Shown here: one piece after another, positions 16,481 to 23,882 of the stretch
Numbering within the stretch: the stretch's first letter is position 1
How the letters are laid out: every line of letters begins with the position of its first letter
Origin: Actibacterium naphthalenivorans
GTDB taxonomy: Bacteria; Pseudomonadota; Alphaproteobacteria; Rhodobacterales; Rhodobacteraceae
Direction of reading: 5' to 3'
Assembly: GCF_014196965.1 (NCBI RefSeq)
Contig: NZ_JACIEQ010000003.1
Location: 124,001 to 188,000, forward strand
DNA: 64,000 nucleotides
Notes under the pieces: model-generated
Seen by the model: the letters and a program-made list of their open reading frames with translations, nothing else
Databases searched by the model: none
What the model was told of the DNA's origin: nothing
Made by a program: the position numbers and the translations under genes

Positions 16481-17443
16481 ATGAACGGCGTTTTCGAAGG
16501 TTTTGACGATATCGCGGATCTGGCCGAGGGGCTGGACGATCCGGAACCCGGCGCACGGATCATGGCGGTGATCGAGCTGACCGACAGCGCCGATCCCGCG
16601 GCGCTGCCCCATCTTGCCCGCGCGATCAGGGATCCGGATGCGGGCGTGCGACTGCTCGCCGCCCAGGGGCTGACCGATTTCGATGGCCCGGAAACGGCCG
16701 AGGCCCTTGTCGGAGCGCTTTTGGATGATGATCAAAAGGTGCGCCTGGCCGCGGCCACGAGCCTGACAGAGCTGAAAGACCCCGAAGCCGGCACGCCGCT
16801 TATTCCCCTGCTGACCGCACCGGCGGAGTTCGTTCAGGTGGCCTGTCTGAACGGACTCAAGGAATTGCGCCGCACCGATGCGCTCGGCCCCGCCATCGAG
16901 GCGCTTGAAAGCGGGTCGCCGGCGGTGCGCTGCGCGGCCGTTGGCGTGATCGGCTGGCTGCAGGACGAAGCTGCCCTGCCCGCGCTGATCAGGGCGGCGG
17001 CGGATACCGATCCGGCCGTGCGGCGCGCGGCCGTTGCCGCGTTCGGGTTTTCCGGCTCGGACTACGCCGAAAAGGCGCTGATCGCCGCACTGAGGGATGA
17101 TGACTGGCAGGTCCGCGAAAGCGCGGCCGAGACGCTGGCGAAATCCGGATCACCCGGCTGCGCCGGGCCGCTCATGGGCGCGCTGGAGGATGATTTCTGG
17201 CAGGTCCGTCTCAAGGCTGTCCGTTCGCTGGGGAAACTCGGCATGCGCGGGGCGGCGATGCGGATCGGGCCGATGATGAACATGCCCATCCCGAACCTGC
17301 GCAAGGAATGCGCGGCGGTGCTCGGCGAACTGGCCGTGGCCGAGAGCGTGGTCTTCCTCGCAGACCATGAAAACGATAGCGACCCGGACGTACGCAAGAA
17401 CGTCCGCTGGGCGCTGGAGCGGATTGCCAGAGGCGCCGCCTAG
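16481..17443 (+). CDS. HEAT-repeat protein
   Basis: A 320-residue soluble protein built of about nine repeats of roughly 31 residues, each with a pattern such as AL.DDDWQVRESAAETLAKSG or AI.DPDAGVRLLAAQGLTDF. These are PBS-lyase-type HEAT repeats. There is no signal peptide and no other domain. HEAT proteins of this kind act as scaffolds or cofactor-lyase-like partners. Its place directly after the flavoprotein-ferredoxin pair suggests an assembly or subunit role there, which is inference from position only. Confidence 0.85.
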   Translation: MNGVFEGFDDIADLAEGLDDPEPGARIMAVIELTDSADPAALPHLARAIRDPDAGVRLLAAQGLTDFDGPETAEALVGALLDDDQKVRLAAATSLTELKDPEAGTPLIPLLTAPAEFVQVACLNGLKELRRTDALGPAIEALESGSPAVRCAAVGVIGWLQDEAALPALIRAAADTDPAVRRAAVAAFGFSGSDYAEKALIAALRDDDWQVRESAAETLAKSGSPGCAGPLMGALEDDFWQVRLKAVRSLGKLGMRGAAMRIGPMMNMPIPNLRKECAAVLGELAVAESVVFLADHENDSDPDVRKNVRWALERIARGAA

Positions 17444-17468
17444 CACCCGAACCCATCGCGGTTTCGCC

Positions 17469-17496
17469 TGCCTGCCGATGAACGCATCGGCGGGCA
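17469..17496 (+). terminator. Hairpin after the HEAT gene
   Basis: A 12-bp stem, TGCCTGCCGATG (17469-17480) and CATCGGCGGGCA (17485-17496) with one T-G pair, closes an AACG loop 26 bp after the HEAT stop. No clear T-run follows, so it may be a rho-independent terminator of the weak type or an mRNA 3' end. Confidence 0.6.
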
Positions 17497-17526
17497 AATC
17501 GTGCCCGAAAATTTCCGCGTATATAC

Positions 17527-17540
17527 TTGTTTTTAAACAA
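17527..17540. promoter_or_regulatory. TTG-N8-CAA palindrome in the ABC operon leader
   Basis: TTGTTTTTAAACAA has perfect 6-bp arms and the outer TTG...CAA shape of Crp/Fnr-family sites, but not the FNR TTGAT core. It overlaps a TATACT hexamer (17522-17527) that could be a -10 element. The surrounding gap (17444-17746) is much more AT-rich than the genes around it and should hold the promoter of the importer operon. I saw no other gene in it. The operon's own Crp/Fnr protein is the natural candidate ligand. Confidence 0.4.
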
Positions 17541-17746
17541 TAAAATAGAATCGTAGAGCCGCCTCGAATCACCAGATTCACGTTGCGTAAGCGGCAGTTT
17601 TTGCCGCGCCAGCCGGGAATGGCGCACAAATTTCAAACATTTTCGGAAACCCGCCAAAACGGGCTTTCGCCGCGCTTGGAGGCCGGAGTTTCCATCGCCG
17701 ATACTCAGCTACAGCACATCAGATGCGCACCAACAGGAGAGTAAGG

Positions 17747-19123
17747 ATGAAACATCAAAGCTGCTTTCGCGGCGCCGTTCTGGCCATGGGGCTGACGTCC
17801 CTCGGCGGGATGGCAATGGCCGAGAAGATCACAATTGCCATCGGGCACCAGTCGATGTGCACCGATACCTATACCGCCGGCATCGTGGTCAAAGAGCTCG
17901 GCCTGCTGGAGAAGTACCTGCCGACCGATGGCAAATATGCCGATGCCGAATATGATGTCAGCTGGGCCGATTATTCCTCGGGCGGGCCGATCACCAACCA
18001 GATGCTCGCCAACAAGCTCAATTTCGGCGTGATGGGGGATTACCCGCTGATCGTGAACGGCGCCAAGTTCCAGGAAACGGAGTCGCTGCGCACGCTCTAT
18101 GTCGCGGGTACGGGCTACAACCTCAAGGGGTCGGGCAACGCGATCGTCGTGCCGGTGGGCAGCGACATCTATTCGATCGATCAGCTCAAGGGCAAATCGG
18201 TCTCGACGCCGGTGGGCTCCGCCGCCTGGGGGATGCTGCTCAAGGCGATGCAGGACAATTCGATCCCCAGCGCGGAATACGCGCTCAAGAACCAGTCGCC
18301 CGCCGTGGGTGCGGCCAATATCGCCGCCGGCAAGATCGACGCGCATTCCGATTTCTGCCCGTGGTCGGAGATCATGGAATTCCGCGGTACCGGCCGCAAG
18401 ATCTATGACGGCTCGGAAACCAACGTGCCTTACCTGCACGGCGTGGTCGTGCGCCAGGATTTCGCCGAGATGTATCCCGAGGTGGTCGAGGCCTTCATCA
18501 AGGCGGTCTGGGCTGCGGGCGAGTGGATTCGCGAGGATCCGATGAAGGCGGTATCGCTGATGGAAGGCTGGACCGGAGTAGAGAAAGAGGTGCTCTATCT
18601 CTATTTCTCCAAAGGCGGGCATCTGACGCTTGATCCGACGATCAAGACGGAATGGGTTGACGCGCTGAAGTTCAACCACGGCGTTCTGGTCAAGGAAAAG
18701 GCCATCCCGCCGCTCGACTTCGACGCATGGATCACCGAGGATTACGTCAAGGCTGCCTATGCCGATCTGGGGCTCGACTATGCGGCGGACAAGGCAATGA
18801 TGGTCGATCCGGCCGAGGCCAATGCCGGCATGCCGCTGGAGATCTGGCACGCGCGCGACGGCATCTCGTCCTATCCCGACATGCCCGCCTTCCTGACCGC
18901 GATGGCAGAGATGACCGGCACCGGCGCCAAGCTCAACGCCACCTATGTCTATGACGTGGAAACCGGGCTCAAGCTCTTTGGCAAGACCGCTTTCTGGGTC
19001 AAGGCCGGCGAGGACTACGCGACCTTCCTGCGCAAGGGTGAGGCCGAAACCTTTGCCACGGCCCACGACGGCGCGCTCATCACCTTCGACGATGCCATTT
19101 CCGACTTCGTGACCGAAGGCTGA
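17747..19123 (+). CDS. ABC importer substrate-binding protein, NMT1/SsuA type, with NosL-like tail
   Basis: A 458-residue secreted protein. The signal peptide ends near GMAMA/EK (residues 1-26). The body is a NitT/TauT-type periplasmic binding fold (ITIAIGHQSMCTDTYTAGIVVKE, then LNFGVMGDYPLIVNGA), about 100 residues longer than usual. The extra C-terminal 65 residues (394-458) contain TAFWVKAGEDYATF and ETFATAHDGALITFDD, which recall the conserved part of the copper chaperone NosL. AGGAG precedes the ATG. It heads the importer operon. The ligand is unknown; sulfonate-type compounds are the family norm. Confidence 0.8.
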   Translation: MKHQSCFRGAVLAMGLTSLGGMAMAEKITIAIGHQSMCTDTYTAGIVVKELGLLEKYLPTDGKYADAEYDVSWADYSSGGPITNQMLANKLNFGVMGDYPLIVNGAKFQETESLRTLYVAGTGYNLKGSGNAIVVPVGSDIYSIDQLKGKSVSTPVGSAAWGMLLKAMQDNSIPSAEYALKNQSPAVGAANIAAGKIDAHSDFCPWSEIMEFRGTGRKIYDGSETNVPYLHGVVVRQDFAEMYPEVVEAFIKAVWAAGEWIREDPMKAVSLMEGWTGVEKEVLYLYFSKGGHLTLDPTIKTEWVDALKFNHGVLVKEKAIPPLDFDAWITEDYVKAAYADLGLDYAADKAMMVDPAEANAGMPLEIWHARDGISSYPDMPAFLTAMAEMTGTGAKLNATYVYDVETGLKLFGKTAFWVKAGEDYATFLRKGEAETFATAHDGALITFDDAISDFVTEG

Positions 19124-19148
19124 ACCGTTTCCACTCACGGAACGCACC

Positions 19149-19170
19149 GGCGGGGCCTTCGGGGCCCGCC
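19149..19170 (+). terminator. Hairpin between substrate-binding and permease genes
   Basis: GGCGGGGCC pairs with GGGCCCGCC-type sequence (one internal mismatch) around a TTC(G) loop, 25 bp after the binding-protein stop. It is placed to stabilise the binding-protein mRNA or to attenuate transcription into the permease gene. A similar hairpin follows the second NMT1-like gene at 60518-60541. Confidence 0.5.
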
Positions 19171-19195
19171 ACATTGCCAGTTGAAAGGCCCGACC

Positions 19196-20092
19196 ATGCC
19201 AAGCGCCGCCACAGAACGCCCCCTCGCCGCCGCGACCGGCCCCGAGACGGCGCCCGACGCAAGCACCCCCGCGCCCCGGACGCCTTCGGTTGCGGCCGCC
19301 CGCCCAAGGCTCCGGCCGGGCGGCGAGGTGGCACGCTCTGCCGGGATCGCGGTTCTTTCGCTCTCGCTCGGGGTGCTGCTGTGGCACTGGGCCTCTGCGG
19401 TGAACCTGGATTTCTACATCAATTTCGAAAATGTACCCTCGCCGGGAAAGGTGTTTGCCTCTTTCCTGAACCACCTGGGAACCGAGATTTTCTTTGTCCA
19501 TATCGCCGTGTCGATGCGGCGTATCCTGATTTCCTATTCCATCGCCGCCGCGTTCGGCATTTCGATCGGGCTGATCATGGGCCGGTCCCGGATCGCGCGG
19601 GCCGTTGTCATGCCCTATATCGAAGTGGTGCGGCCCATCCCCGCCGTGGCCTGGATCCCGCTCGCGATCCTGATGTGGCCCACCGAGGAAGCCTCGATCA
19701 TCTACATCACATTCCTCGGCGCGTTGTTTCCGATCGTTCTCAACACACTCCACGGGGTCGAGCAGACGCCCGAGGTTCTGGTCCGGGCGGCCCAGTCGCT
19801 CGGCGCGTCGCGGCTGGCGATCTTCCGGCATGTCGTGCTTCCCGCCGCGCTGCCCTCGATCTCGGCGGGGCTGGCGATCGGGATGGGCGTGTCGTGGTTT
19901 TCCCTGCTCGCGGGCGAGATCATCTCGGGGCAGTACGGTATCGGCTATTTCACCTGGAACGCCTACAGCCTGATCAACTATCCCGATATCGTGGTGGGCA
20001 TGCTGGTGATCGGCTTTCTCGGCACCGGCTCCACCGCCGCTGTCAGGCTGCTGACCCGGCCACTTCTCAAATGGCAGAAGCGGACGAGATGA
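19196..20092 (+). CDS. ABC importer permease, SsuC/TauC type
   Basis: A 298-residue inner-membrane protein with an unusually long, Ala/Pro-rich N-terminal cytoplasmic region (about 45 residues) before six membrane segments. The EAA-loop of binding-protein-dependent permeases is visible as VRAAQSLGASRLAIFRHVVLPAALPSI. The typical family segment EVVRPIPAVAWIPLAILMW comes before it. I chose the ATG at 19196 over a TTG at 19181. Its last bases overlap the next start (ATGA). It would form the membrane channel for the substrate captured by the preceding binding protein. Confidence 0.9.
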   Translation: MPSAATERPLAAATGPETAPDASTPAPRTPSVAAARPRLRPGGEVARSAGIAVLSLSLGVLLWHWASAVNLDFYINFENVPSPGKVFASFLNHLGTEIFFVHIAVSMRRILISYSIAAAFGISIGLIMGRSRIARAVVMPYIEVVRPIPAVAWIPLAILMWPTEEASIIYITFLGALFPIVLNTLHGVEQTPEVLVRAAQSLGASRLAIFRHVVLPAALPSISAGLAIGMGVSWFSLLAGEIISGQYGIGYFTWNAYSLINYPDIVVGMLVIGFLGTGSTAAVRLLTRPLLKWQKRTR

Positions 20093-20754
20093 CCGGGGCG
20101 CTTCATATCCTTATTGGCGTGGCGCGCGCGCAATGGCGCCGGCTGATGCTCTGGGGCTTTGCCTTCATGGTGCTGTCTCAGGTGGCGATGCTGGCGGCCC
20201 TGATCCTGCGGTTTCAGGCGCTGCCCAATTACCAGACCTTCTACAACTGGCCCGGCAACGTGGCCCGGATCATCCGCTCGACGCCGGCCCTCTCGGACAT
20301 GCCGGGCATCATCGCCGAGGAATGGTTGGTCGAGATCGGGCGGATGAACTACGATTACGGCACCGGCATTTCCGAGTGGAGCCTGAATGTCATCCCGTCA
20401 CGGCTTGTGGTGATGTTCGTGCTCGGCATTCTGGTGGGTCTTTGCGCGGCGCTGATGCGGGTGGAACGCTGTTCCCTGCCGGTGCGGGGCAGCGCGCGCG
20501 CCGTCACCGGGCTGGGCGCCGGTCTGATCGCCATGACCAATGCCACGATGAGTTGGGTCGTGTGCTGCGCGACGCCAAGCTGGGTCGTGGGGCTGGCGAT
20601 GATGGGGCTGGGCGTGTCATCCTCGCTGGCGCTCGAAACCCTCGGGCCGTGGCTGAACTTTGGGGGCTTCGGCCTTTTGCTCGCCCTCGCCCTCTGTCTT
20701 GCCTGGCGGAGCTCCCGCCGGGCCACGATCCTAGCGGAGCCTGCCCATGCTTGA
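20089..20754 (+). CDS. Membrane protein with vicinal-cysteine (MerT-like) helix, function unknown
   Basis: A 221-residue protein with membrane segments near residues 20-41, 105-122, 138-178 and 190-206 and one soluble loop at 45-100. It lacks the permease EAA motif, so it is not a second SsuC. Residues 149-187 (MTNATMSWVVCCATPSW, then GLGVSSSLALETLGPW) include C159-C160 in a membrane helix followed by a Gly-rich stretch. This recalls MerT/MerC-type metal transporters, where the CC pair binds a soft metal. Its start overlaps the permease stop and its stop overlaps the ATPase start, so it is an integral part of the operon. Confidence 0.65.
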   Translation: MTGALHILIGVARAQWRRLMLWGFAFMVLSQVAMLAALILRFQALPNYQTFYNWPGNVARIIRSTPALSDMPGIIAEEWLVEIGRMNYDYGTGISEWSLNVIPSRLVVMFVLGILVGLCAALMRVERCSLPVRGSARAVTGLGAGLIAMTNATMSWVVCCATPSWVVGLAMMGLGVSSSLALETLGPWLNFGGFGLLLALALCLAWRSSRRATILAEPAHA

Positions 20755-21583
20755 CGTTCTGAAATACCGCCGCCCCGAAGAAGCCGGCTCTCGTGGCAAG
20801 GGCAGGATCGAGATCGACGATGTCTCGATCACGTTCGGCCGCGGCGCGGCGGCGCACCGGGCTGTCGAACCCACGACGATCACGATCGAACCGGGCCAGT
20901 TCGTTTGCATCCTCGGCCCGTCGGGCTGCGGAAAGTCGACGCTGATGAACGCGGTCGCCGGCTACACACGCCCGACCACGGGCCAGGTGCGCGTCGATGG
21001 GGCGGTGATCGAAAAGCCGGGGCCAGACCGGGGCATGGTGTTTCAGCAATATTCGCTTCTGCCGTGGAAGACGGTTTACGAAAACGTGGCCTTCGGGCCG
21101 AAGATGGCCGGGCACGGCAAGGTCGAGGCAAGCTCGATCGCCAATACGTTTCTCAACATGGTGGGGCTGGCGAAATTCGGCAACCGCTACCCGGCCGAGC
21201 TTTCGGGCGGGATGCAGCAGCGGGTCGGCATCGCGCGGGCGCTTGCGAACTACCCTTCGGTTCTTCTGATGGATGAACCCTTCGGCGCGCTCGATGCGCA
21301 GACCCGGCTGATGATGCAGGAAAGCCTGCTGGAGATCTGGCGCAAGTTCGGCACCACGGTGCTGTTTGTCACCCATGACGTCGACGAGGCCGTCTTCCTC
21401 GCCGACCGGGTGCTGATCATGAGCGCCGCGCCGGGGCGGATCATCGAGGATCTGGCGATCGACCTGCCGCGCCCGCGCCGCCCCGATATCGCTGTCGATC
21501 CGGCCTATGTCGCGGCAAAGCAGCATTGCCTGTCGTCAATCCGCACGGAAAGCCGCCGCGCGTTCGAGGAGCAGAACAAATGA
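20747..21583 (+). CDS. ABC importer ATP-binding protein, SsuB/TauB type
   Basis: A 278-residue ATPase. Walker A is LGPSGCGKST, the Q-loop region VFQQYSLLPWKT is the form found in nitrate/sulfonate/bicarbonate importers, the signature is LSGGMQQRVGIARAL, and Walker B is LLMDEPFGALDAQTR. The C-terminal part ends EEQNK without an extra domain. The ATG overlaps the previous gene by 8 bp and the stop overlaps the SCO gene (ATGA). It powers the importer made by the two upstream transport genes. Confidence 0.93.
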   Translation: MLDVLKYRRPEEAGSRGKGRIEIDDVSITFGRGAAAHRAVEPTTITIEPGQFVCILGPSGCGKSTLMNAVAGYTRPTTGQVRVDGAVIEKPGPDRGMVFQQYSLLPWKTVYENVAFGPKMAGHGKVEASSIANTFLNMVGLAKFGNRYPAELSGGMQQRVGIARALANYPSVLLMDEPFGALDAQTRLMMQESLLEIWRKFGTTVLFVTHDVDEAVFLADRVLIMSAAPGRIIEDLAIDLPRPRRPDIAVDPAYVAAKQHCLSSIRTESRRAFEEQNK

Positions 21584-22173
21584 GATGGATCCTTGCCCTG
21601 GCCACCAGCCTCTTGTGCATGCCGGCGATGGCGCAGGTGCAGGGGGTCGCGCTGGACAGGCCCGTCGCGCTGCCGGCCTTCGTGCTGAGCGATCAGCGCG
21701 GCGAGACTTTCACCCAGGCCGATCTGGCCGAACGCTGGACGATCATCATGTTCGGCTTCAACTCCTGCCCCGATGTCTGTCCGTTCACGCTGGGCAATCT
21801 CGAACATGCCATCGCCGAAACGGCGTTGCGGGTGCGCCCGGACAACGTGCCGCAGGTTGTCTTCGTCTCGGTCGATCCGGTGCGCGATCATGACACGGTC
21901 ACCGATTATGCCGAGTTCTTCCATCCCGATTTCCAGGGCGTCACCGGCGCGCGCGATCAGATTGACACGCTGGTCGAGGCGACCGACAGTTTCTATCGCC
22001 TGTTGCCGCCCGACGCGACCGGCTATTACGAGGTTCAGCACAGTTCGGCGGTTTCTGTGATCGGCCCCGACGGGATGCTGCGCGCCAAGCTGCAACCGCC
22101 ATTCGACGCCGGGCTCACGGCCGAATTTCTGGCGCGATTGCAGATCACCTACCGAAGGGAGAACACCCGATGA
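21580..22173 (+). CDS. SCO1/SenC-family copper/thiol protein
   Basis: A 197-residue secreted protein. The leader ends near PAMAQ. The thioredoxin-like fold carries the SCO copper ligands C63 and C67 in CPDVCP and H154 in YEVQHSSAV. SCO proteins deliver copper to the CuA site of cytochrome oxidases or act as thiol-disulfide reductases in the periplasm. Here the gene sits inside a sulfur-type importer operon, directly before a PCu(A)C chaperone, instead of with an oxidase. That suggests copper delivery to, or redox protection of, a partner of this system. Confidence 0.92.
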   Translation: MRWILALATSLLCMPAMAQVQGVALDRPVALPAFVLSDQRGETFTQADLAERWTIIMFGFNSCPDVCPFTLGNLEHAIAETALRVRPDNVPQVVFVSVDPVRDHDTVTDYAEFFHPDFQGVTGARDQIDTLVEATDSFYRLLPPDATGYYEVQHSSAVSVIGPDGMLRAKLQPPFDAGLTAEFLARLQITYRRENTR

Positions 22174-22592
22174 TCCGTCTGCTGACCCTGCTCGCCCTGC
22201 TGCTGCCGACTGTCGCCTTCGCCGACGGGATCACGATCGGCGATCCTTGGTCGCCCGCGGCCCCTCCGGGCGCCAGAGCCCATGCCGCCTACATGACGGT
22301 CACCAACACCGGGGCCACGCCGCGCGCGCTGATCGGGGTGCGGGCAGAGGGCTATGGCATGGCGCATCTGCATGAAAGCCGCGACAACGAAGGGATCGCC
22401 ACCATGGTGCCCGTGCACCAGATCGAGATCGCACCGGGGGCGAGCATCGCGCTGGCGCCGGGCGGGTTTCACATCATGCTGATGATGCCCCGGGCGCCGG
22501 CCTCTGAAACCATCGCGCTGACGCTTGTGTTCGCCGATGGCGAAGAGGTGGCGGTGCGGGCAGTGGTGCGCCCTCACAATGCGCCTTCTTGA
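22170..22592 (+). CDS. PCu(A)C periplasmic copper chaperone
   Basis: A 140-residue secreted protein with a signal peptide to about residue 19. The defining copper motif is complete: H68-X10-M79-X21-H101-X-M103. PCu(A)C proteins bind Cu(I) and work with SCO proteins in CuA assembly, which fits the immediately preceding SCO gene (ATGA overlap). The only cytochrome oxidase genes in the window are ccoNOQP at 40-44 kb, and cbb3 oxidases lack CuA, so the copper target of this pair is not visible here. Confidence 0.93.
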   Translation: MIRLLTLLALLLPTVAFADGITIGDPWSPAAPPGARAHAAYMTVTNTGATPRALIGVRAEGYGMAHLHESRDNEGIATMVPVHQIEIAPGASIALAPGGFHIMLMMPRAPASETIALTLVFADGEEVAVRAVVRPHNAPS

Positions 22593-23169
22593 CCTTCTGC
22601 TCGGGCTTTGCCTCGTCGCGCCGCAGGCCCGGGCCGATATGCTCATGGACGAAGGCCTGCCCCCGCATGAGCGCTGCGCACTGTGCCACGGCCTTTATGG
22701 CGACGCCTACCGCGACAAATTCCCCAAGCTGGCCGCGCAGCGCCCGGCCTATATCGAACGACAGATCAACGCCTTCCTGTCAGGCGCCCGCAGCAATGAC
22801 GGCGGGCAGATGGTCGCCGTCGTGACAGAGATCGCCCCCGAGCACATCCCGCAGGTCGCCGCATGGTTCGCCGCCCAGGATCCGCCCCCGCCCGCCGCGC
22901 CGCCCGAAGATCGCAGCGGCGAAATCCTGTACGTCACCTCGGGCTGTCTCGACTGCCATGACGAAACCGCCGCAGGCAAACCCGAGATGCCCTATCTGTC
23001 CGCCCAGCACGCGGCCTATCTGGCCAAGCAGATGCGTGAATTCCGTGATGGCGCGCGGCCCGACAGGCCCAAGGAGCGGATGCGCGAAACGCTCCGGCCC
23101 TTAAGCGACACACAGATTGCCGCCATCGCCGCCTATCTGGCATCGCGGGAACGGAGCAGCACGCCATGA
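22579..23169 (+). CDS. Dihaem c-type cytochrome (c4-like)
   Basis: A 196-residue secreted protein with signal peptide to about residue 19 (APQARA). Two haem-binding sites lie in two similar halves: CALCH (33-37) and CLDCH (123-127), each followed by a YI/YL-type helix (QRPAYIERQINAF, QHAAYLAKQMREF). A Pro-rich linker (DPPPPAAPPE) joins the halves. This is the layout of cytochrome c4. Its start lies inside the PCu(A)C gene (14-bp overlap). It is a likely electron acceptor for whatever this operon oxidises. Confidence 0.92.
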   Translation: MRLLDLLLGLCLVAPQARADMLMDEGLPPHERCALCHGLYGDAYRDKFPKLAAQRPAYIERQINAFLSGARSNDGGQMVAVVTEIAPEHIPQVAAWFAAQDPPPPAAPPEDRSGEILYVTSGCLDCHDETAAGKPEMPYLSAQHAAYLAKQMREFRDGARPDRPKERMRETLRPLSDTQIAAIAAYLASRERSSTP

Positions 23170-23882
23170 TCGAAAGCGAAGGGCCCGGCGCGATCTACCT
23201 TTCCGAATATCTGCTCGAATTGAACGAGGGGGCGGGGTTCCTGTCGGGCCTGAACCGGGAGGATCTTGCCAAGGTTCGCAAATCCGGCACCCGCAGCGTC
23301 GTGGCCAAGGGCGACGGGCTGTTCTTTCAGGGCGATCCCCATACCGGGGTCTGGGTTGTCGAAAGCGGGCGCATCCGCACCTTCTATACCGGGCCCTCGG
23401 GGCGCGAGATCACCCTCGCCTATTGGACGCCGGGCCATTTCGTGGGCGGGCCAGAGGTTTTTGGCCGGGGCCGCCATATCTGGTCGGCCGACGCGCTTGA
23501 CGACAGCGAGCTTCTTTTCCTCTCGGGCATGTCGATCCGTACCCTCGTGCGCGAGATCCCCGACGTCGCCGTCAGCGTCATTCAGGGGCTGATCGCCAAG
23601 GGAAAGTGCTATTCCGCGCTGATCCAGATGCTTGGCACCCGTTCGGTTGCCGAACGGCTGGAGCAGTTTCTCGTGATCCTCGCCGACACTCATGGGCGCC
23701 ACGAAAACGGCGCGATCCTGATCGATCGCGCGATCACCTACGAACAACTCGCCTCGATCGTCGGCGCGACGCGGCAATGGGTGACCCAGTCGCTCGACCG
23801 GCTGCAGCGCGAAGGCGTGCTCAAGATCTCGCGCAAGGAGATTGCCATCTATCACATTGAACGTCTGTCAGAGTCGGAATGA
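23166..23882 (+). CDS. Crp/Fnr-family transcriptional regulator
   Basis: A 238-residue regulator. The N-terminal cyclic-nucleotide-type beta-barrel spans about 20-140 (VAKGDGLFFQGDPHTGVWVVESG, GREITLAYWTPGHFVGG). The C-terminal helix-turn-helix is near 185-215 (YEQLASIVGATRQWVTQSLDRLQREG). It has no N-terminal cysteine cluster, so it is not an oxygen-sensing FNR, and its recognition helix lacks the FNR E..SR pattern. The signal is unknown. It is co-translated with the cytochrome and exporter genes (4-bp overlaps), so it probably controls its own operon. Confidence 0.88.
   Translation: MIESEGPGAIYLSEYLLELNEGAGFLSGLNREDLAKVRKSGTRSVVAKGDGLFFQGDPHTGVWVVESGRIRTFYTGPSGREITLAYWTPGHFVGGPEVFGRGRHIWSADALDDSELLFLSGMSIRTLVREIPDVAVSVIQGLIAKGKCYSALIQMLGTRSVAERLEQFLVILADTHGRHENGAILIDRAITYEQLASIVGATRQWVTQSLDRLQREGVLKISRKEIAIYHIERLSESE

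Noticed and set aside
20089-20754. A second permease subunit of the ABC importer
   Set aside because: No EAA loop and a different pattern of membrane segments.
23166-23882. A second oxygen-sensing FNR
   Set aside because: It lacks the N-terminal cysteine cluster and the E..SR recognition helix that FnrL at 44730-45476 has.
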